NCBI GenBank assembly: GCA_014055495.1 | Contig: WIAG01000005.1 | Coordinates: 53,939-117,938 of the forward strand | Direction of reading: 5' to 3' | Length of the DNA: 64,000 bases | Origin: Nitrospira sp. CR1.2 | GTDB lineage: Bacteria > Nitrospirota > Nitrospiria > Nitrospirales > Nitrospiraceae | Part shown: piece after piece, positions 52,720-61,736 of the stretch | How the letters are laid out: each line of letters starts with the position of its first letter | How positions within the stretch are numbered: position 1 is the first letter of the stretch | The notes under the pieces: generated by a model | Databases searched by the model: none | Told to the model about the DNA's origin: nothing | Seen by the model: the letters and a program-made list of their open reading frames with translations, nothing else | Position numbers and translations under genes: made by a program

Positions 52720-54245
52720 AACTCCACTCGACGATCGAAACTGCGATATTGGATGGCTTCCGCCAGGTGCGCCGGACCGATAGTATCAGACTCGGCCAAG
52801 TCGGCAATAGTCCGAGCCACCCGCAGGATGCGCCCGTGCGCCCGAGCCGAAAAGCCCAACCGCGCCATGGCCTGCTCCAGCAACTCCCGCCCCTGCGGGT
52901 CTAACGCACAATACTGCTTCAGGTGGCGCGGTTTCAATTGCGCATTGGTGTAAATCCCGTCTCGCCGGTAGCGCTCCGCTTGCCGAGCCCGGGCTGCGAT
53001 CACTCTCGCGCGGATGGTCTCCGATGAGTCAGTCGAGACACCGTCATCTCCGAGGGCGCGAATCGGAACCGCCGGGACTTCGATCTGAAGATCCAGGCGA
53101 TCCAAGAGCGGACCGGACAGTCGCCCTCGATACCGTCGCACCTGGGTCACACTGCAGACACAGTCTCTGGTGCGATCACCATAATACCCGCAGGGGCAAG
53201 GATTCATGGCCGCCACAAGCATGAAACGAGCCGGAAACCGCAGGGAGCCGCTCGCGCGAGTCACCGTCACATGGCCGTCCTCAAGGGGCTGCCTCAAGCC
53301 GTCGAGCGTGGCGCGACCGAATTCCCCGGCCTCGTCCAGAAACAGCACCCCATTGTGCGCCAGGGACACCTCGCCGGGACGCGGGAGCGTCCCGCCGCCG
53401 ATGAGGCCGGCTTCGGAAATGCTGTGGTGAGGAGCACGAAAGGGTCTGCGCCGAAGCAACGGCTGATCCGGAGTCAGTTGCCCCACGACACTATGAATGC
53501 GGCTGGTTTCCAACGCTTCGTCCTGCCCCAACAACGGGAGAATCCCGGGCAGCCGCCGCGCCAACATGGTCTTTCCCGAGCCAGGCGGCCCCATCATGAG
53601 GAGGTTATGGCCACCGGCGGCCGCCACCTCCAGTGCACGTTTGGCATGCGCCTGCCCCTTCACATCCGCAAAGTCTTCCTCCTCAGCCTGCGCAGATCGC
53701 GCCGGATGCTCCGGTGAGGAAGACTGCCGAGCGATGCTCTGAGCCCCACGAAGGAACTCCACGGCCTGGGGCAGCGTATGAACCGGGAAGACTGCTGTCC
53801 CCTCAGCCAACGCTGCTTCTTCAGCATTGTCGGCCGACACGAGCATGCGATATCGCTGCCGACACACCACACCGATCGACAACGCTCCCGGCACAGGTTT
53901 CACCCGACCGTCCAGCGACAACTCCCCCACAAACACATGTTCCTTCACCGCCTCGGGCGGAATCATGTCCTCAGCCACCAGGATGCCCAGGGCGATCGCC
54001 AGATCAAGCCCCGCGCCCTCTTTCTTAATATTGGCGGGAGCCAGGTTGACCGTGACTTTTTTGACGGGAAAGTGAAAGCCGCTGTTTTTGAGGGCAGCAC
54101 GTACGCGATCACGACTTTCGCGGACCGTGGCGTCGGGAAGTCCGACGATGGAAAACTGCGGGAGGCCAGCGGAAATGTCCACCTCGACATCCACCAGATG
54201 CGCATCAACGCCCACAATCGCGGCACTCAACACATTGGCCAGCAC
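52716..54245 (-). CDS. YifB/ComM-family AAA+ protein (Mg chelatase-like)
   Basis: This 509-residue protein has the ComM layout: N-terminal ChlI-like domain (VDVEVDISAGLPQFSIVGLPDA), AAA+ Walker A GPPGSGKTMLARRL, DEAGEF, and NPCPCGYYGDRTRDC, whose cysteines are typical of the family, then a C-terminal helical domain (RILRVARTIADLAES). In Gram-negative bacteria ComM is a branch-migrating helicase that helps transformation recombination. The start begins MLANVLSAAIVGVDAHLV, as in the family. Confidence 0.95.
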   Translation of the reverse strand: MLANVLSAAIVGVDAHLVDVEVDISAGLPQFSIVGLPDATVRESRDRVRAALKNSGFHFPVKKVTVNLAPANIKKEGAGLDLAIALGILVAEDMIPPEAVKEHVFVGELSLDGRVKPVPGALSIGVVCRQRYRMLVSADNAEEAALAEGTAVFPVHTLPQAVEFLRGAQSIARQSSSPEHPARSAQAEEEDFADVKGQAHAKRALEVAAAGGHNLLMMGPPGSGKTMLARRLPGILPLLGQDEALETSRIHSVVGQLTPDQPLLRRRPFRAPHHSISEAGLIGGGTLPRPGEVSLAHNGVLFLDEAGEFGRATLDGLRQPLEDGHVTVTRASGSLRFPARFMLVAAMNPCPCGYYGDRTRDCVCSVTQVRRYRGRLSGPLLDRLDLQIEVPAVPIRALGDDGVSTDSSETIRARVIAARARQAERYRRDGIYTNAQLKPRHLKQYCALDPQGRELLEQAMARLGFSARAHGRILRVARTIADLAESDTIGPAHLAEAIQYRSFDRRVEL

Positions 54246-54414
54246 AATTCCTCCACACCACCGTCGTTCGCGTCGAGTGGCCGCCTGGATCGAATCGTCC
54301 GGAAATCGGCTCCAGTGGCGCGATTATAGGCAGTCACCCGCACCGAATTCAATCGGCTAAACCGGGCAATCCAATCCACGTTGTCGCGCGGTAGCGTGCC
54401 TTGCGCCGCTTCTG

Positions 54415-54420
54415 TATAAT
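54415..54420 (+). promoter_or_regulatory. -10 box before a secreted hypothetical protein
   Basis: A perfect TATAAT sits six bases before the ATG at 54427, with no good -35. If used, the ATG would be near +1, so the real start may be the GTG at 54478 or the mRNA may be leaderless. Confidence 0.4.
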
Positions 54421-54426
54421 GCCGAC

Positions 54427-55113
54427 ATGCTGGCTCCACGTGACCATCGGTGCGTCTCCCGGACATCCCGGGAAAGAGTGGCACCGAGGGAACTGCGGTC
54501 ACGCCAGGGTCAGGATGGATGGCTCCGCCTGTCTCTTCCCTTCGCATTACTCATCCTCGGCCTGCTCCTTCCTGCAGGAGTCAGGAGTCAAACCGTAGCA
54601 GGCGATTCGGCCCTTCCCTCGCAGCGCGTCGCCCAGTCGGGCCGAACCTCGTCGGTCTATATCGGCTCAGTCATGGCCATGCTCGCAACATTCGAAGACG
54701 CCGGCGTTCTTCCGCCGGAAGGAACCCCTCAGGCCAATCGCATCATTAAAGCGGTGATTCAATTCCAATCCGCCTTCCTCAAGAGCGATCAGCCAGCACT
54801 CCGGCAGTTTTTTACGGACGCCCATCACGCCGCACTCGGGACCCGCGCAGAAGCGGTCGAGGCCGCCTTTCGTGTGAGTGGTTGGTCGGCAGACACCTTC
54901 GAAGCCGTGATCGCGGCCGGCCAGCAGGACAGCGCCTGGAACTCGAATGCTCTCAGCGAGGGGTTCCGTGAATTCAATATCGGCAAGCAGGACTTTGACA
55001 TTCTTGCGGAACTCTACCGCCAAAGCAGTATCGCATTTTCCGCGCAAGGGACAACGTTCCAGCAGGTCTATGCCCAACGCCGTCGGGAGATGCCCGGAGC
55101 GAAAACGGACTGA
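54427..55113 (+). CDS. Secreted hypothetical protein
   Basis: The protein of up to 228 residues has a hydrophobic signal sequence (LSLPFALLILGLLLPAGVRS) at about residues 35-54. If the GTG at 54478 is the start, this is a normal signal peptide with a short n-region. The mature part is helical, with NRIIKAVIQFQSAFLKSDQPALRQFF. There are no known motifs. Confidence 0.65.
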   Translation: MLAPRDHRCVSRTSRERVAPRELRSRQGQDGWLRLSLPFALLILGLLLPAGVRSQTVAGDSALPSQRVAQSGRTSSVYIGSVMAMLATFEDAGVLPPEGTPQANRIIKAVIQFQSAFLKSDQPALRQFFTDAHHAALGTRAEAVEAAFRVSGWSADTFEAVIAAGQQDSAWNSNALSEGFREFNIGKQDFDILAELYRQSSIAFSAQGTTFQQVYAQRRREMPGAKTD

Positions 55114-55184
55114 CCGCTTCTCACAGCAACGCGCGTCACGCGAGGCACTCACATGGTTCACGATCTCTACCCCAAGGAGGCAGC

Positions 55185-55421
55185 ATGGCAACCAAAGCGT
55201 ACATTCTCATCAAGGTCAAGGCAGGCAAGGGCAAGTCGGTGCTCGCCGCACTCAAGAGCATTGCCGGCGTGGAACAAATTCACGCCTGCTTCGGGCAACC
55301 GGATATTTTCGTCTTTATCAATGTGGCGGATGAACGGGCATTATCCGACGTCGTGATTACGCGTATTCATTCCATCGAAGGCGTGGAAGAGACCGATACC
55401 CACATCGTGGCGGAAACCTAG
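55185..55421 (+). CDS. Stand-alone Lrp/AsnC ligand-binding (RAM) domain protein
   Basis: This 78-residue protein equals the C-terminal RAM domain of Lrp/AsnC regulators (AYILIKVKAGKGKSVLAALK, then FVFINVADERALSDVVITRI). It lacks any DNA-binding part. Stand-alone RAM proteins can bind amino acids or modulate full-length Lrp proteins. AAGGAGG lies just before the ATG. Confidence 0.88.
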   Translation: MATKAYILIKVKAGKGKSVLAALKSIAGVEQIHACFGQPDIFVFINVADERALSDVVITRIHSIEGVEETDTHIVAET

Positions 55422-55422
55422 C

Positions 55423-56412
55423 TCACCGGTACTCAACCCGCACAGCCTGGCCACCGCGCCGGGCCGACGCATAACAGGCTTCGGCGATCTCGACTGCGCG
55501 CTTACCGTCTTCGATCGACACCGGAGGCGGTGAGCCGTCGAGGACGGACCGCACGAACGCCCGTAGGGCGCTCAGCACGGTCGGTTCCGCTGTGGTCGGC
55601 CAGTCTCCTGCGCCAGGCCTGGCCGAAACCTGACTCACCCGCTGCCCGCACCAGTCCGCCGACAACTGCCCCTCGGCACCGATCAGTTCCATACGCCCTA
55701 CCCGTCCCGACGTCACGCGCGAGACATCCAAGAGACACACCACCCCATGTTCTGTGGTCAATCGGCCGAGAATGCGCCGCTCCGCACCATAGGGGGGGAC
55801 GACATCCATCTCGCAGGCGACAGTCTCAACCTCGTCTTTCGTGACCACACGCAGCAAATCCAACAAATGGATGCCGGTTTCGAGCAAACATCCGCGTCCG
55901 CCGAACCCTCGGCTCGCCTCCCTCATGCCGTGCGGCTCCATTCGACTGGCCACACTGAGATACTGCAGCGCGCCGATCTGAGCCTGCCGCTGCCGCAACA
56001 TGTTCACGGCGGCATCGAAGCGAAGAGTCTGTGCCGCCATCATGATTTGTCCGCCGGATTGTGCCGCCTTGGCAATCAAGCGCGCCTCGTCCGCGGTCGT
56101 CGCGAGGGGCTTTTCCACCAGCAAGGCTTTCTTCGCCTCGGCGACCGCAAGGCAAATGTCACGATTGAGCGCAGGGGGAGTCACGACCACCACGGCCTCC
56201 ACAAGGGGATCCGCTATCACGTCATGATAGTCAGCGTAACAGGGCACGGCGGGAGCGAAGGCCAGACCACTCCCCTCTTCTGCGCGACGGCGGCAGACAG
56301 CGACGAGACGCGCGTCACGCACATCCTGAACGAGGTGCTTGGCGTAGCGGCTGCCGTGATGGCCCAGCCCGATCAATCCGATACCGAGTGGCGGACGACG
56401 TTCGTGAGACAT
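55423..56412 (-). CDS. Gfo/Idh/MocA-family oxidoreductase
   Basis: The protein of 329 residues has an N-terminal Rossmann motif (IGLIGLGHHGSRYAKHL) and the family core LLVEKPLATTADEARLIAKAA, seen as VEKPLATT, where the EKP lysine is catalytic. The C-terminal half is typical (GCLLETGIHLLDLLR). It likely oxidises or reduces a sugar or related substrate with NAD(P). The substrate cannot be told. The start at 56412 is weakly supported; an ATG at 56442 is also possible. Confidence 0.85.
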   Translation of the reverse strand: MSHERRPPLGIGLIGLGHHGSRYAKHLVQDVRDARLVAVCRRRAEEGSGLAFAPAVPCYADYHDVIADPLVEAVVVVTPPALNRDICLAVAEAKKALLVEKPLATTADEARLIAKAAQSGGQIMMAAQTLRFDAAVNMLRQRQAQIGALQYLSVASRMEPHGMREASRGFGGRGCLLETGIHLLDLLRVVTKDEVETVACEMDVVPPYGAERRILGRLTTEHGVVCLLDVSRVTSGRVGRMELIGAEGQLSADWCGQRVSQVSARPGAGDWPTTAEPTVLSALRAFVRSVLDGSPPPVSIEDGKRAVEIAEACYASARRGGQAVRVEYR

Positions 56413-56566
56413 GGTTGTCGCGCACTCTACCGACCGCGCCATCGCCGGTCAATACAGCGCCCTTACCGACGCATCGCCTCGATTGACATTGCCCAAATCC
56501 GCTCCCTATAGTACCGCACGACCACCGTCGGACACAGAGATTACCGGAGAAAGGACCCTACCACCC

Positions 56567-57358
56567 ATGACGACGCAGACGGCCCCATTTTCGCTGGATC
56601 AGATCGGAACCGGTACGGCTCGCTTCCCGAGCGGCATGGCGATCCCGACGCCGACAGATGCAATGGTCGATCCCTACGTCCGCACACGCATCAGCAAAGA
56701 CGTCCACGTCGAATGCGTCCAGTTCTGGCCGCAGGATAAAGTGTTGTACCCCGGCATCGTCTTGTTGCATGACTGGTGGGGCATGAATGCTCAGATTACG
56801 ACGCTGGGGGCCCGCTTAGCCTGTGAAGGTTATTGCGTCATCATCCCAAAGTTGTATGGTCGGCTCGGCGGCATGGTCACCGCCAACGCAGAGGTGGCCG
56901 AAGCCCTCGCGGCAAAATGCAACGACAAGCTCCTGCTGCAAGACATCAACTCCTGTTGCGAATATCTGAATACCACCGAACGTACCAAACGAAACCTTCA
57001 CGGCGTCGTCGGATTCGGCCTGGGCGCGTCCCTGGCCATCCAGTTTGCCTGCCAGCGTAAGCGACTGCGAGCTGCGGTCGCCTACTACGGGAAGGTCACG
57101 GCGCCAGACCAACTGACCAACATGATGAGCCCGCTGCTCTACCATCAGGCCGAAGACGATACCTGGGCGACCCAACAGGACGTGGCTCTGCTCCGCACTG
57201 CCGCAACCCAAGGGAAACGCATTGAGGTCAGGACCTACCCCGGAACCGGCCATGCCTTCTGCGATGAGACCAGACAGGGAGGCTACAACGCCGAGGCCAC
57301 CACGCAAGCCTGGGAAGCCACGGTCGCGTTCCTCAAAGCCTCGTTCCAGGGAGCCTGA
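56567..57358 (+). CDS. Dienelactone hydrolase-like protein lacking the nucleophile
   Basis: This 263-residue alpha/beta-hydrolase fold of the dienelactone hydrolase family has PGIVLLHDWWGMNAQI and a late catalytic His (GTGHAFCD, H229), with Asp candidates D197-D198. The nucleophile elbow reads GFGLGAS, with Gly at 151 where the family has Cys (or Ser), so hydrolysis by the usual mechanism is not expected. It may be a pseudoenzyme or use a different residue. AAAGGA precedes the ATG at 56567. Confidence 0.78.
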   Translation: MTTQTAPFSLDQIGTGTARFPSGMAIPTPTDAMVDPYVRTRISKDVHVECVQFWPQDKVLYPGIVLLHDWWGMNAQITTLGARLACEGYCVIIPKLYGRLGGMVTANAEVAEALAAKCNDKLLLQDINSCCEYLNTTERTKRNLHGVVGFGLGASLAIQFACQRKRLRAAVAYYGKVTAPDQLTNMMSPLLYHQAEDDTWATQQDVALLRTAATQGKRIEVRTYPGTGHAFCDETRQGGYNAEATTQAWEATVAFLKASFQGA

Positions 57359-57386
57359 TAGCCATCACCCCCACTCGCGTCGCACA

Positions 57387-58382
57387 ATGGAGAAAGCAGC
57401 CTCATTCATGCCGAATCACGCTATTCGTCCCCTGTTCCTTGGCTGCGCGCTGCTCAGCCTGTTGACGGTCCCGGTTGCCGGTCGAGCCGAAGTGCCGACG
57501 CCGCCCACGCCCGCTCCGTCGCTGATCGACCGGCTTCCGGCGTTCCACGAAGTCGCGAAAGCCAATGCCACCCAACTGGCGGCGCTGCCCGCACAGGGGG
57601 ACACGCTCGCCCTCTTCAAGACGGCCATCGGGCCACAGTTGGGATTGCAGGATGCCGCCATGACGGTTGGAGCCAAGGGGCTGACGCCGACCATGAGCCG
57701 GGAATTACTGATCGGCGATCTTACCCAAGCGGCCAACGAACTGGTTCGAGCCCTCGCCGCCTGGCAATTGGCGCAGGCCGCCAAGGACCTCAATTCCACC
57801 ACGGCAGAACAGCGCCAGGCGGTGCAGGGTCAGGTCGAGGCTCAATTGACCTGGCTCACAGAAGGCACCCCCCTGGAATCATCACTGAGACAGTTGCTGG
57901 GATTGAGCCGGGAGACACCGACGGAGGAACGGGTTGCTCAGCTCAACGGACTTGCCGCCCACATTCACGCGTGGGCGAGTGATACAGCCCATCGAGAATG
58001 GTTTCGCATCTACAATTGGAAAGATCAGGTCCGTCAGCAACGAGGTCTCACGCGCCTCTGCGGCACCTGGCAATGGTCCATTCACAATCATCAGAATCAT
58101 CGCGAAGAAAAGACATCCGTGATCTTTGCACCTCCGGGAGCGGTGTCCTCGAATAGTCCTGCCGAGATCACGGTCCTCGGCGACAGCGTCTATCTTCGAT
58201 GGGAAACCCGCGCCGGAGTGCAGGAAGACAGCCTGCTCTTTTCGGCGGAGGGACAACGGTTGGAAGGGACCTTCGTCAATACGGCAGGTGGGTGGGGATC
58301 AATCACTGGAAAACGTACCGCGACCTGCTTCAACGAGGGAGGGGGCAAGGCGACGCTGTCACCACGTCGTCAGCATCACTGA
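57387..58382 (+). CDS. Secreted hypothetical protein
   Basis: The protein of 331 residues has a signal peptide (PLFLGCALLSLLTVPVAGRA). The N-terminal part is helical and Ala/Leu-rich; the C-terminal part (about 215-320) looks beta-rich, with LCGTWQWSIHNHQNHREEK and GWGSITGKRTATC, perhaps a carbohydrate- or lipocalin-like fold. No family is recognised. The start may instead be the ATG at 57408, which is directly followed by the signal sequence. The 3' end overlaps the facing DUF423 gene by seven bases. Confidence 0.65.
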   Translation: MEKAASFMPNHAIRPLFLGCALLSLLTVPVAGRAEVPTPPTPAPSLIDRLPAFHEVAKANATQLAALPAQGDTLALFKTAIGPQLGLQDAAMTVGAKGLTPTMSRELLIGDLTQAANELVRALAAWQLAQAAKDLNSTTAEQRQAVQGQVEAQLTWLTEGTPLESSLRQLLGLSRETPTEERVAQLNGLAAHIHAWASDTAHREWFRIYNWKDQVRQQRGLTRLCGTWQWSIHNHQNHREEKTSVIFAPPGAVSSNSPAEITVLGDSVYLRWETRAGVQEDSLLFSAEGQRLEGTFVNTAGGWGSITGKRTATCFNEGGGKATLSPRRQHH

Positions 58383-58771
58383 GTGCGACCCGCTCGCCAG
58401 GCGACGAGAGCCACGCAGGTCCATCCGCCGACAAATGAAATCCCGCCCAGCGGGGTCAAAGCTCCCATCCATTTGATTCCGGCCAGCGCGACGAGATACA
58501 AGCTTCCGCTGAACAAGACAATACCGCTGCACAGCAACCAACCGGCCTTGATCGCCAAGGGATGGGCTGTTTCACGCCAGAGCCAGGCTACGACAAAGAG
58601 ACCCAGAGCATGGTACATTTGGTACCGTGCAGCCGTCTCGTAGACGGCCAACATGGACGGATCGAGAATCGACTTCAGCGCATGCGCCCCAAAGGCGCCG
58701 GCGGCGACGGACGTCGCGGCGAACAGCGCGCCGGCAGAGGCAAAACATAACGGGCGCGTCGAAACAGACAT
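58376..58771 (-). CDS. DUF423 (YgdD-type) membrane protein
   Basis: The protein of 131 residues has four membrane helices and the family motif VAAGAFGAHALKS, plus ALTPLGGISFVGGW. GAGGA precedes the ATG at 58771. These small membrane proteins are widespread and of unknown function. Confidence 0.88.
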   Translation of the reverse strand: MSVSTRPLCFASAGALFAATSVAAGAFGAHALKSILDPSMLAVYETAARYQMYHALGLFVVAWLWRETAHPLAIKAGWLLCSGIVLFSGSLYLVALAGIKWMGALTPLGGISFVGGWTCVALVAWRAGRTQ

Positions 58772-58841
58772 AGGGTCCTCCTCAAAAGCCATAATTCCGG
58801 GCCAAGCCCGCGCGCAATTCTAACATGAGTGTCGTGGCAAC

Positions 58842-59408
58842 ATGAGCAAACCCACCCCGCTGGAATGTCCGCGCTGTCTGCTGGCTAATCCCGAGGCCGC
58901 ACAGTATTGCGAATGTGGCTACGACTTTACCCCGCACTTTCAGGGTTTCCCTCTGAAATCAGCCGGCAACGTCACCCCTCGCAAGCGTCTGTTTTCGGAC
59001 GAAATGGGCCGAGGAAGTTTTGTGCTCGGCATCATCCTGATCTGGTTGGCACTGTCGGTCGGTGAGCTTTATCGCATCCGCATCGAACTGCCGCGGCGTC
59101 CCAAAATGGAATTGGGCCTCAGTAGCCTGATGGTCGGCCTGACGGACTTGGCCGCTGCGCTGGTCGTAGGCGCCATCGGCTGGGCCTGTGTCTGGATCGT
59201 ACTGGCCATGCAGAGCAAACGCGACGGCAGTCTCTGCCCGAAGCGCACCACCTTCGTCGTCACCCTGGTCGCCTCCGGCATTCTTTTCGTCACACGCACC
59301 ATCGACCCCAGCGTGCTCGTGCAGCACGTCATGCAGGTGCTCTTCGTCCTGGCCATTGCGATCGCCTCCTATTACGCAGGATGTCGGAACTGGTTAGGGA
59401 AGTGGTGA
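58842..59408 (+). CDS. Zinc-ribbon membrane protein
   Basis: This 188-residue protein has an N-terminal treble or zinc-ribbon-like motif (CPRCLLANPEAAQYCECG) and about four membrane helices. Unknown proteins with this layout occur widely. There is no close neighbour relation. Confidence 0.7.
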   Translation: MSKPTPLECPRCLLANPEAAQYCECGYDFTPHFQGFPLKSAGNVTPRKRLFSDEMGRGSFVLGIILIWLALSVGELYRIRIELPRRPKMELGLSSLMVGLTDLAAALVVGAIGWACVWIVLAMQSKRDGSLCPKRTTFVVTLVASGILFVTRTIDPSVLVQHVMQVLFVLAIAIASYYAGCRNWLGKW

Positions 59409-59487
59409 AGGGGCGGGTATGGGAACCAGGACGGATCGCTGAGACACGCGAGGAGGCACCGCTGACGAAGGAGGAGGGCGACACTCC

Positions 59488-59581
59488 TAGCCCGCATTAT
59501 TCATGACGGTTCGTCGCGCAATTGCTCAGTCGCCAGGCGAGTCCGCGATTGGAGCAGAAGCGGTCATGAATAATGCGGCTA
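59488..59581. repeat. Large imperfect inverted repeat (hairpin) unit
   Basis: The arm CCGCATTATTCATGAC (59492-59507) and its reverse complement GTCATGAATAATGCGG (59563-59578) match perfectly; the match extends to about 19 bases with one extra C in the left arm, enclosing a 55-base loop that has smaller self-complementary parts. It lies between convergent genes. The structure resembles REP-like or miniature inverted-repeat elements. Confidence 0.7.
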
Positions 59582-59606
59582 GGGTCAAGGCGAGAATACA
59601 GAGCCG

Positions 59607-60107
59607 CTAATTCCCGCAGGAGTACAAATAGAAGTCGGCGAATTCTTCAGAGGGAAGGCCAAGATTGACCGGCATGTTGGTATTCCCGCATAACAACGTC
59701 CACTCTGCCGCCAACTTCGCCAGATGCTCGTCGTTGACGCCGTGCGTGCCCCACAAGTTCACGGCCGCAGAACTTAGTACCACCGTGATCGTATGCGTGG
59801 ACGGCCCGTAACTGAACTTGAACTCATAGCCTCCACGGAACAGGGGGATCACCCCCTCACGCGAGCGAAAGCCCAGGTGCCCGCAAGCGTTGCATGCCCA
59901 GGTTTCGAGCCCAAGCCGGACATTGTAGTCTCGCCCAGCGGCTGTCAGCAGCCCGTGGCACTTCTTGATAGGACAACGCATGGCGTCGTGCTGCTCTGAG
60001 GACGCGACTTGACTCGAATACGACCGTTCAGATGCAGGACTGATCGGTTTGCTGCCTCCTGAAGATTCATCCTGCTGCACAGACACCGCTGCGGTGCGTG
60101 GTACCAT
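59607..60107 (-). CDS. Hypothetical protein with zinc-ribbon
   Basis: The protein of 166 residues has a CPIKKCHG and CNACG cysteine pair set (about 44-80) typical of a zinc ribbon, then a conserved-looking C-terminal domain (LCGNTNMPVNLGLP). The ATG at 60107 has GGGGGAG eight bases upstream. The frame is open to 60326, but that part is Pro/Arg-rich and unlikely to be translated. Confidence 0.65.
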   Translation of the reverse strand: MVPRTAAVSVQQDESSGGSKPISPASERSYSSQVASSEQHDAMRCPIKKCHGLLTAAGRDYNVRLGLETWACNACGHLGFRSREGVIPLFRGGYEFKFSYGPSTHTITVVLSSAAVNLWGTHGVNDEHLAKLAAEWTLLCGNTNMPVNLGLPSEEFADFYLYSCGN

Positions 60108-60420
60108 GCTCGTGTCTCCCCCGGGCATCCATTCGGCTACAGCGCCATGATTAACTATGGCAAGTATATCAGACCGCCACAAAGGCTTCGGCCTGCGAGC
60201 GAGGGGCATTTGAGGAGCAGATAGGTACGTCTCTGGCGGCTCTGACGTTCTGAGGTCCAGGGAACGCCGGGACCGATCCGGAGCATCGGCCTGAACAACA
60301 GTCCGCCGTAGTCTTGGATTTTGCACCGCGCATCTCTTAAGATCGTTCCAGCATCACACGAGGGTCTGACCGAGCAAGATCGACCTGTGATGGAAACTGA
60401 GCCGGAAAGGAATCATCATC
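60108..60420. other. Gene-free divergent interval
   Basis: This 313-base interval separates two divergent small genes. A possible extended -10 (TGATATACT) lies on the minus strand at 60163-60171. On the plus strand AAAGGA precedes the next gene. Nothing else is recognised. Confidence 0.45.
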
Positions 60421-60765
60421 GTGACAGACGAGTACGCGCGACGAAAGGTCCAAGTCATCAAGGAATTCCTGGAGACGGAATTTCAACCTCCCTATGCCGT
60501 GGAAGCGGTGGTGCCGCGGAGAGATCCATTGGCCGACACCAAGTTCAAGGTCATTCTGAATCAAACCGTCGAGCGGACCCTTGTCGTGTGCCCAGCCGTG
60601 ATTATGGAAAGCTACCCTACCCCGGATACCCTCAAGGAGGCACTTCGGTCACGCGGGATCATCGACAAGGTCAAGGCCTCTGCCGATTCGCGCATTTGCC
60701 ATGAGGATTTGGGCACCGAAGATCAGAACTACATGAAGCCCAGACAATCAGTGCGGGGGCTCTGA
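60421..60765 (+). CDS. Hypothetical protein
   Basis: This 114-residue soluble protein has no known motif. It is moderately charged (VQVIKEFLETEFQPPYAVEAVVP, given as EFLETEFQPPYAVEAVV). A GTG start is preceded by AAAGGA. It lies just before the convergent tRNA-Leu gene. Confidence 0.6.
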   Translation: MTDEYARRKVQVIKEFLETEFQPPYAVEAVVPRRDPLADTKFKVILNQTVERTLVVCPAVIMESYPTPDTLKEALRSRGIIDKVKASADSRICHEDLGTEDQNYMKPRQSVRGL

Positions 60766-60852
60766 CACCGGGAAACCTCCTTCCCGACAGAGTATGGACG
60801 GCGAACAAGGGCAGAGATGCTCAGGCCCGGGACATTCGCGTACCCGGCATTG

Positions 60853-60941
60853 TGGTGCGGGAGGCGGGACTTGAACCCGCACGCCATTGGTATGACACAG
60901 GATTTTAAGTCCTGGGTGTCTGCCGATTCCACCACTCCCGC
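60853..60941 (-). tRNA. tRNA-Leu (anticodon UAA)
   Basis: The acceptor stem GCGGGAG pairs with CTCCCGC, followed by A and CCA. The anticodon loop CTTAAAA gives anticodon TAA. The long variable arm (TGTCATACCAATGGCG region) is typical of class II tRNA-Leu. It is 89 nt with the encoded CCA. Confidence 0.96.
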
Positions 60942-61020
60942 AGAGCAATGCGACGCGGCGAAATCTAACACCGGGGTTCCGGAGGGTCAAGTCGCTCGAA
61001 GGCACAACCGATGATAGGCA

Positions 61021-61050
61021 AACGGCCTGTCCCTCGCGAGACAGGCCGTT
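61021..61050. terminator. Perfect 11-bp hairpin
   Basis: AACGGCCTGTC pairs with GACAGGCCGTT around an 8-base loop, between the YtxH gene and tRNA-Leu (both minus). No T run is present. It probably ends the ytxH-type transcript. Confidence 0.55.
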
Positions 61051-61158
61051 GCAACCGTGTTCACCTCTGATCGCCACGATCGACACACATCCACATCTGG
61101 CGCAACACCGGTACCCGCCGGAAGCACAGACCCGCCGTCGAGCCTTCTGACCGGCTGT

Positions 61159-61410
61159 TTACGCTGCCTCCTTGTGATCGTCTTTCTTCACCAACGCTCG
61201 GCTGCGTTCCACTACGGATGAGACTCCGGTCTTCACCGATCGACCGAAGCGCGTCGCCTGGAGCTGGGCACGCTTGGCATAGCGGGCGACGTCACGTCGC
61301 ATCTCCGCCCCGGTCTTCGGAGCCAACAACAAGCCCAACGCCGCTCCTATCACCGCTCCCCCACCGATGATCGCTGCCATCTTCGCTGCTTCACGCCCCT
61401 TGGTAGACAT
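61159..61410 (-). CDS. YtxH-domain protein
   Basis: The protein of 83 residues has a Gly/Ala-rich membrane helix (IIGGGAVIGAALGLLLAPKTGAEMRRDV, seen as GGAVIGAALGLLLAPKTG), the YtxH signature, and a basic C-terminal half. GGGAGG precedes the ATG at 61410. YtxH proteins are associated with stress or envelope function, poorly characterised. Confidence 0.85.
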   Translation of the reverse strand: MSTKGREAAKMAAIIGGGAVIGAALGLLLAPKTGAEMRRDVARYAKRAQLQATRFGRSVKTGVSSVVERSRALVKKDDHKEAA

Positions 61411-61736
61411 CGTGACTTCCTCCCTTTTGAACAACAAGGTTGACGGTTCACTGATTGCGGCGAAAGCTAGTAGTGAAGAGAGCATCAACTATGCCACGGG
61501 CGGACGGCCGGGACTTTCGGGACATTGCGGCAGATTCGGGACCTCACATGAGCCACTTCTCATAAACGGTGCTGTTTTGTGGACAATCGCAGGAGACAAC
61601 CGTTTCAGAAAAGCGACAGGTCATCGTAAGGGAAACTCCTGGCCCCGCCTCAAGCCTTGCTCAGCAAGGCTTCGCGACTTGCCTTGCAATGCCGATCGCG
61701 CTCACATAAGATCGCGAAACGATGTGGAGTCCTTCT
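61411..61736. other. Gene-free divergent interval before lgt
   Basis: This 326-base interval lies between ytxH and lgt. It contains a perfect 9-bp hairpin (AAGCCTTGC-TCA-GCAAGGCTT, 61652-61672) with no T run, and further smaller palindromes. No gene is seen. Confidence 0.6.
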
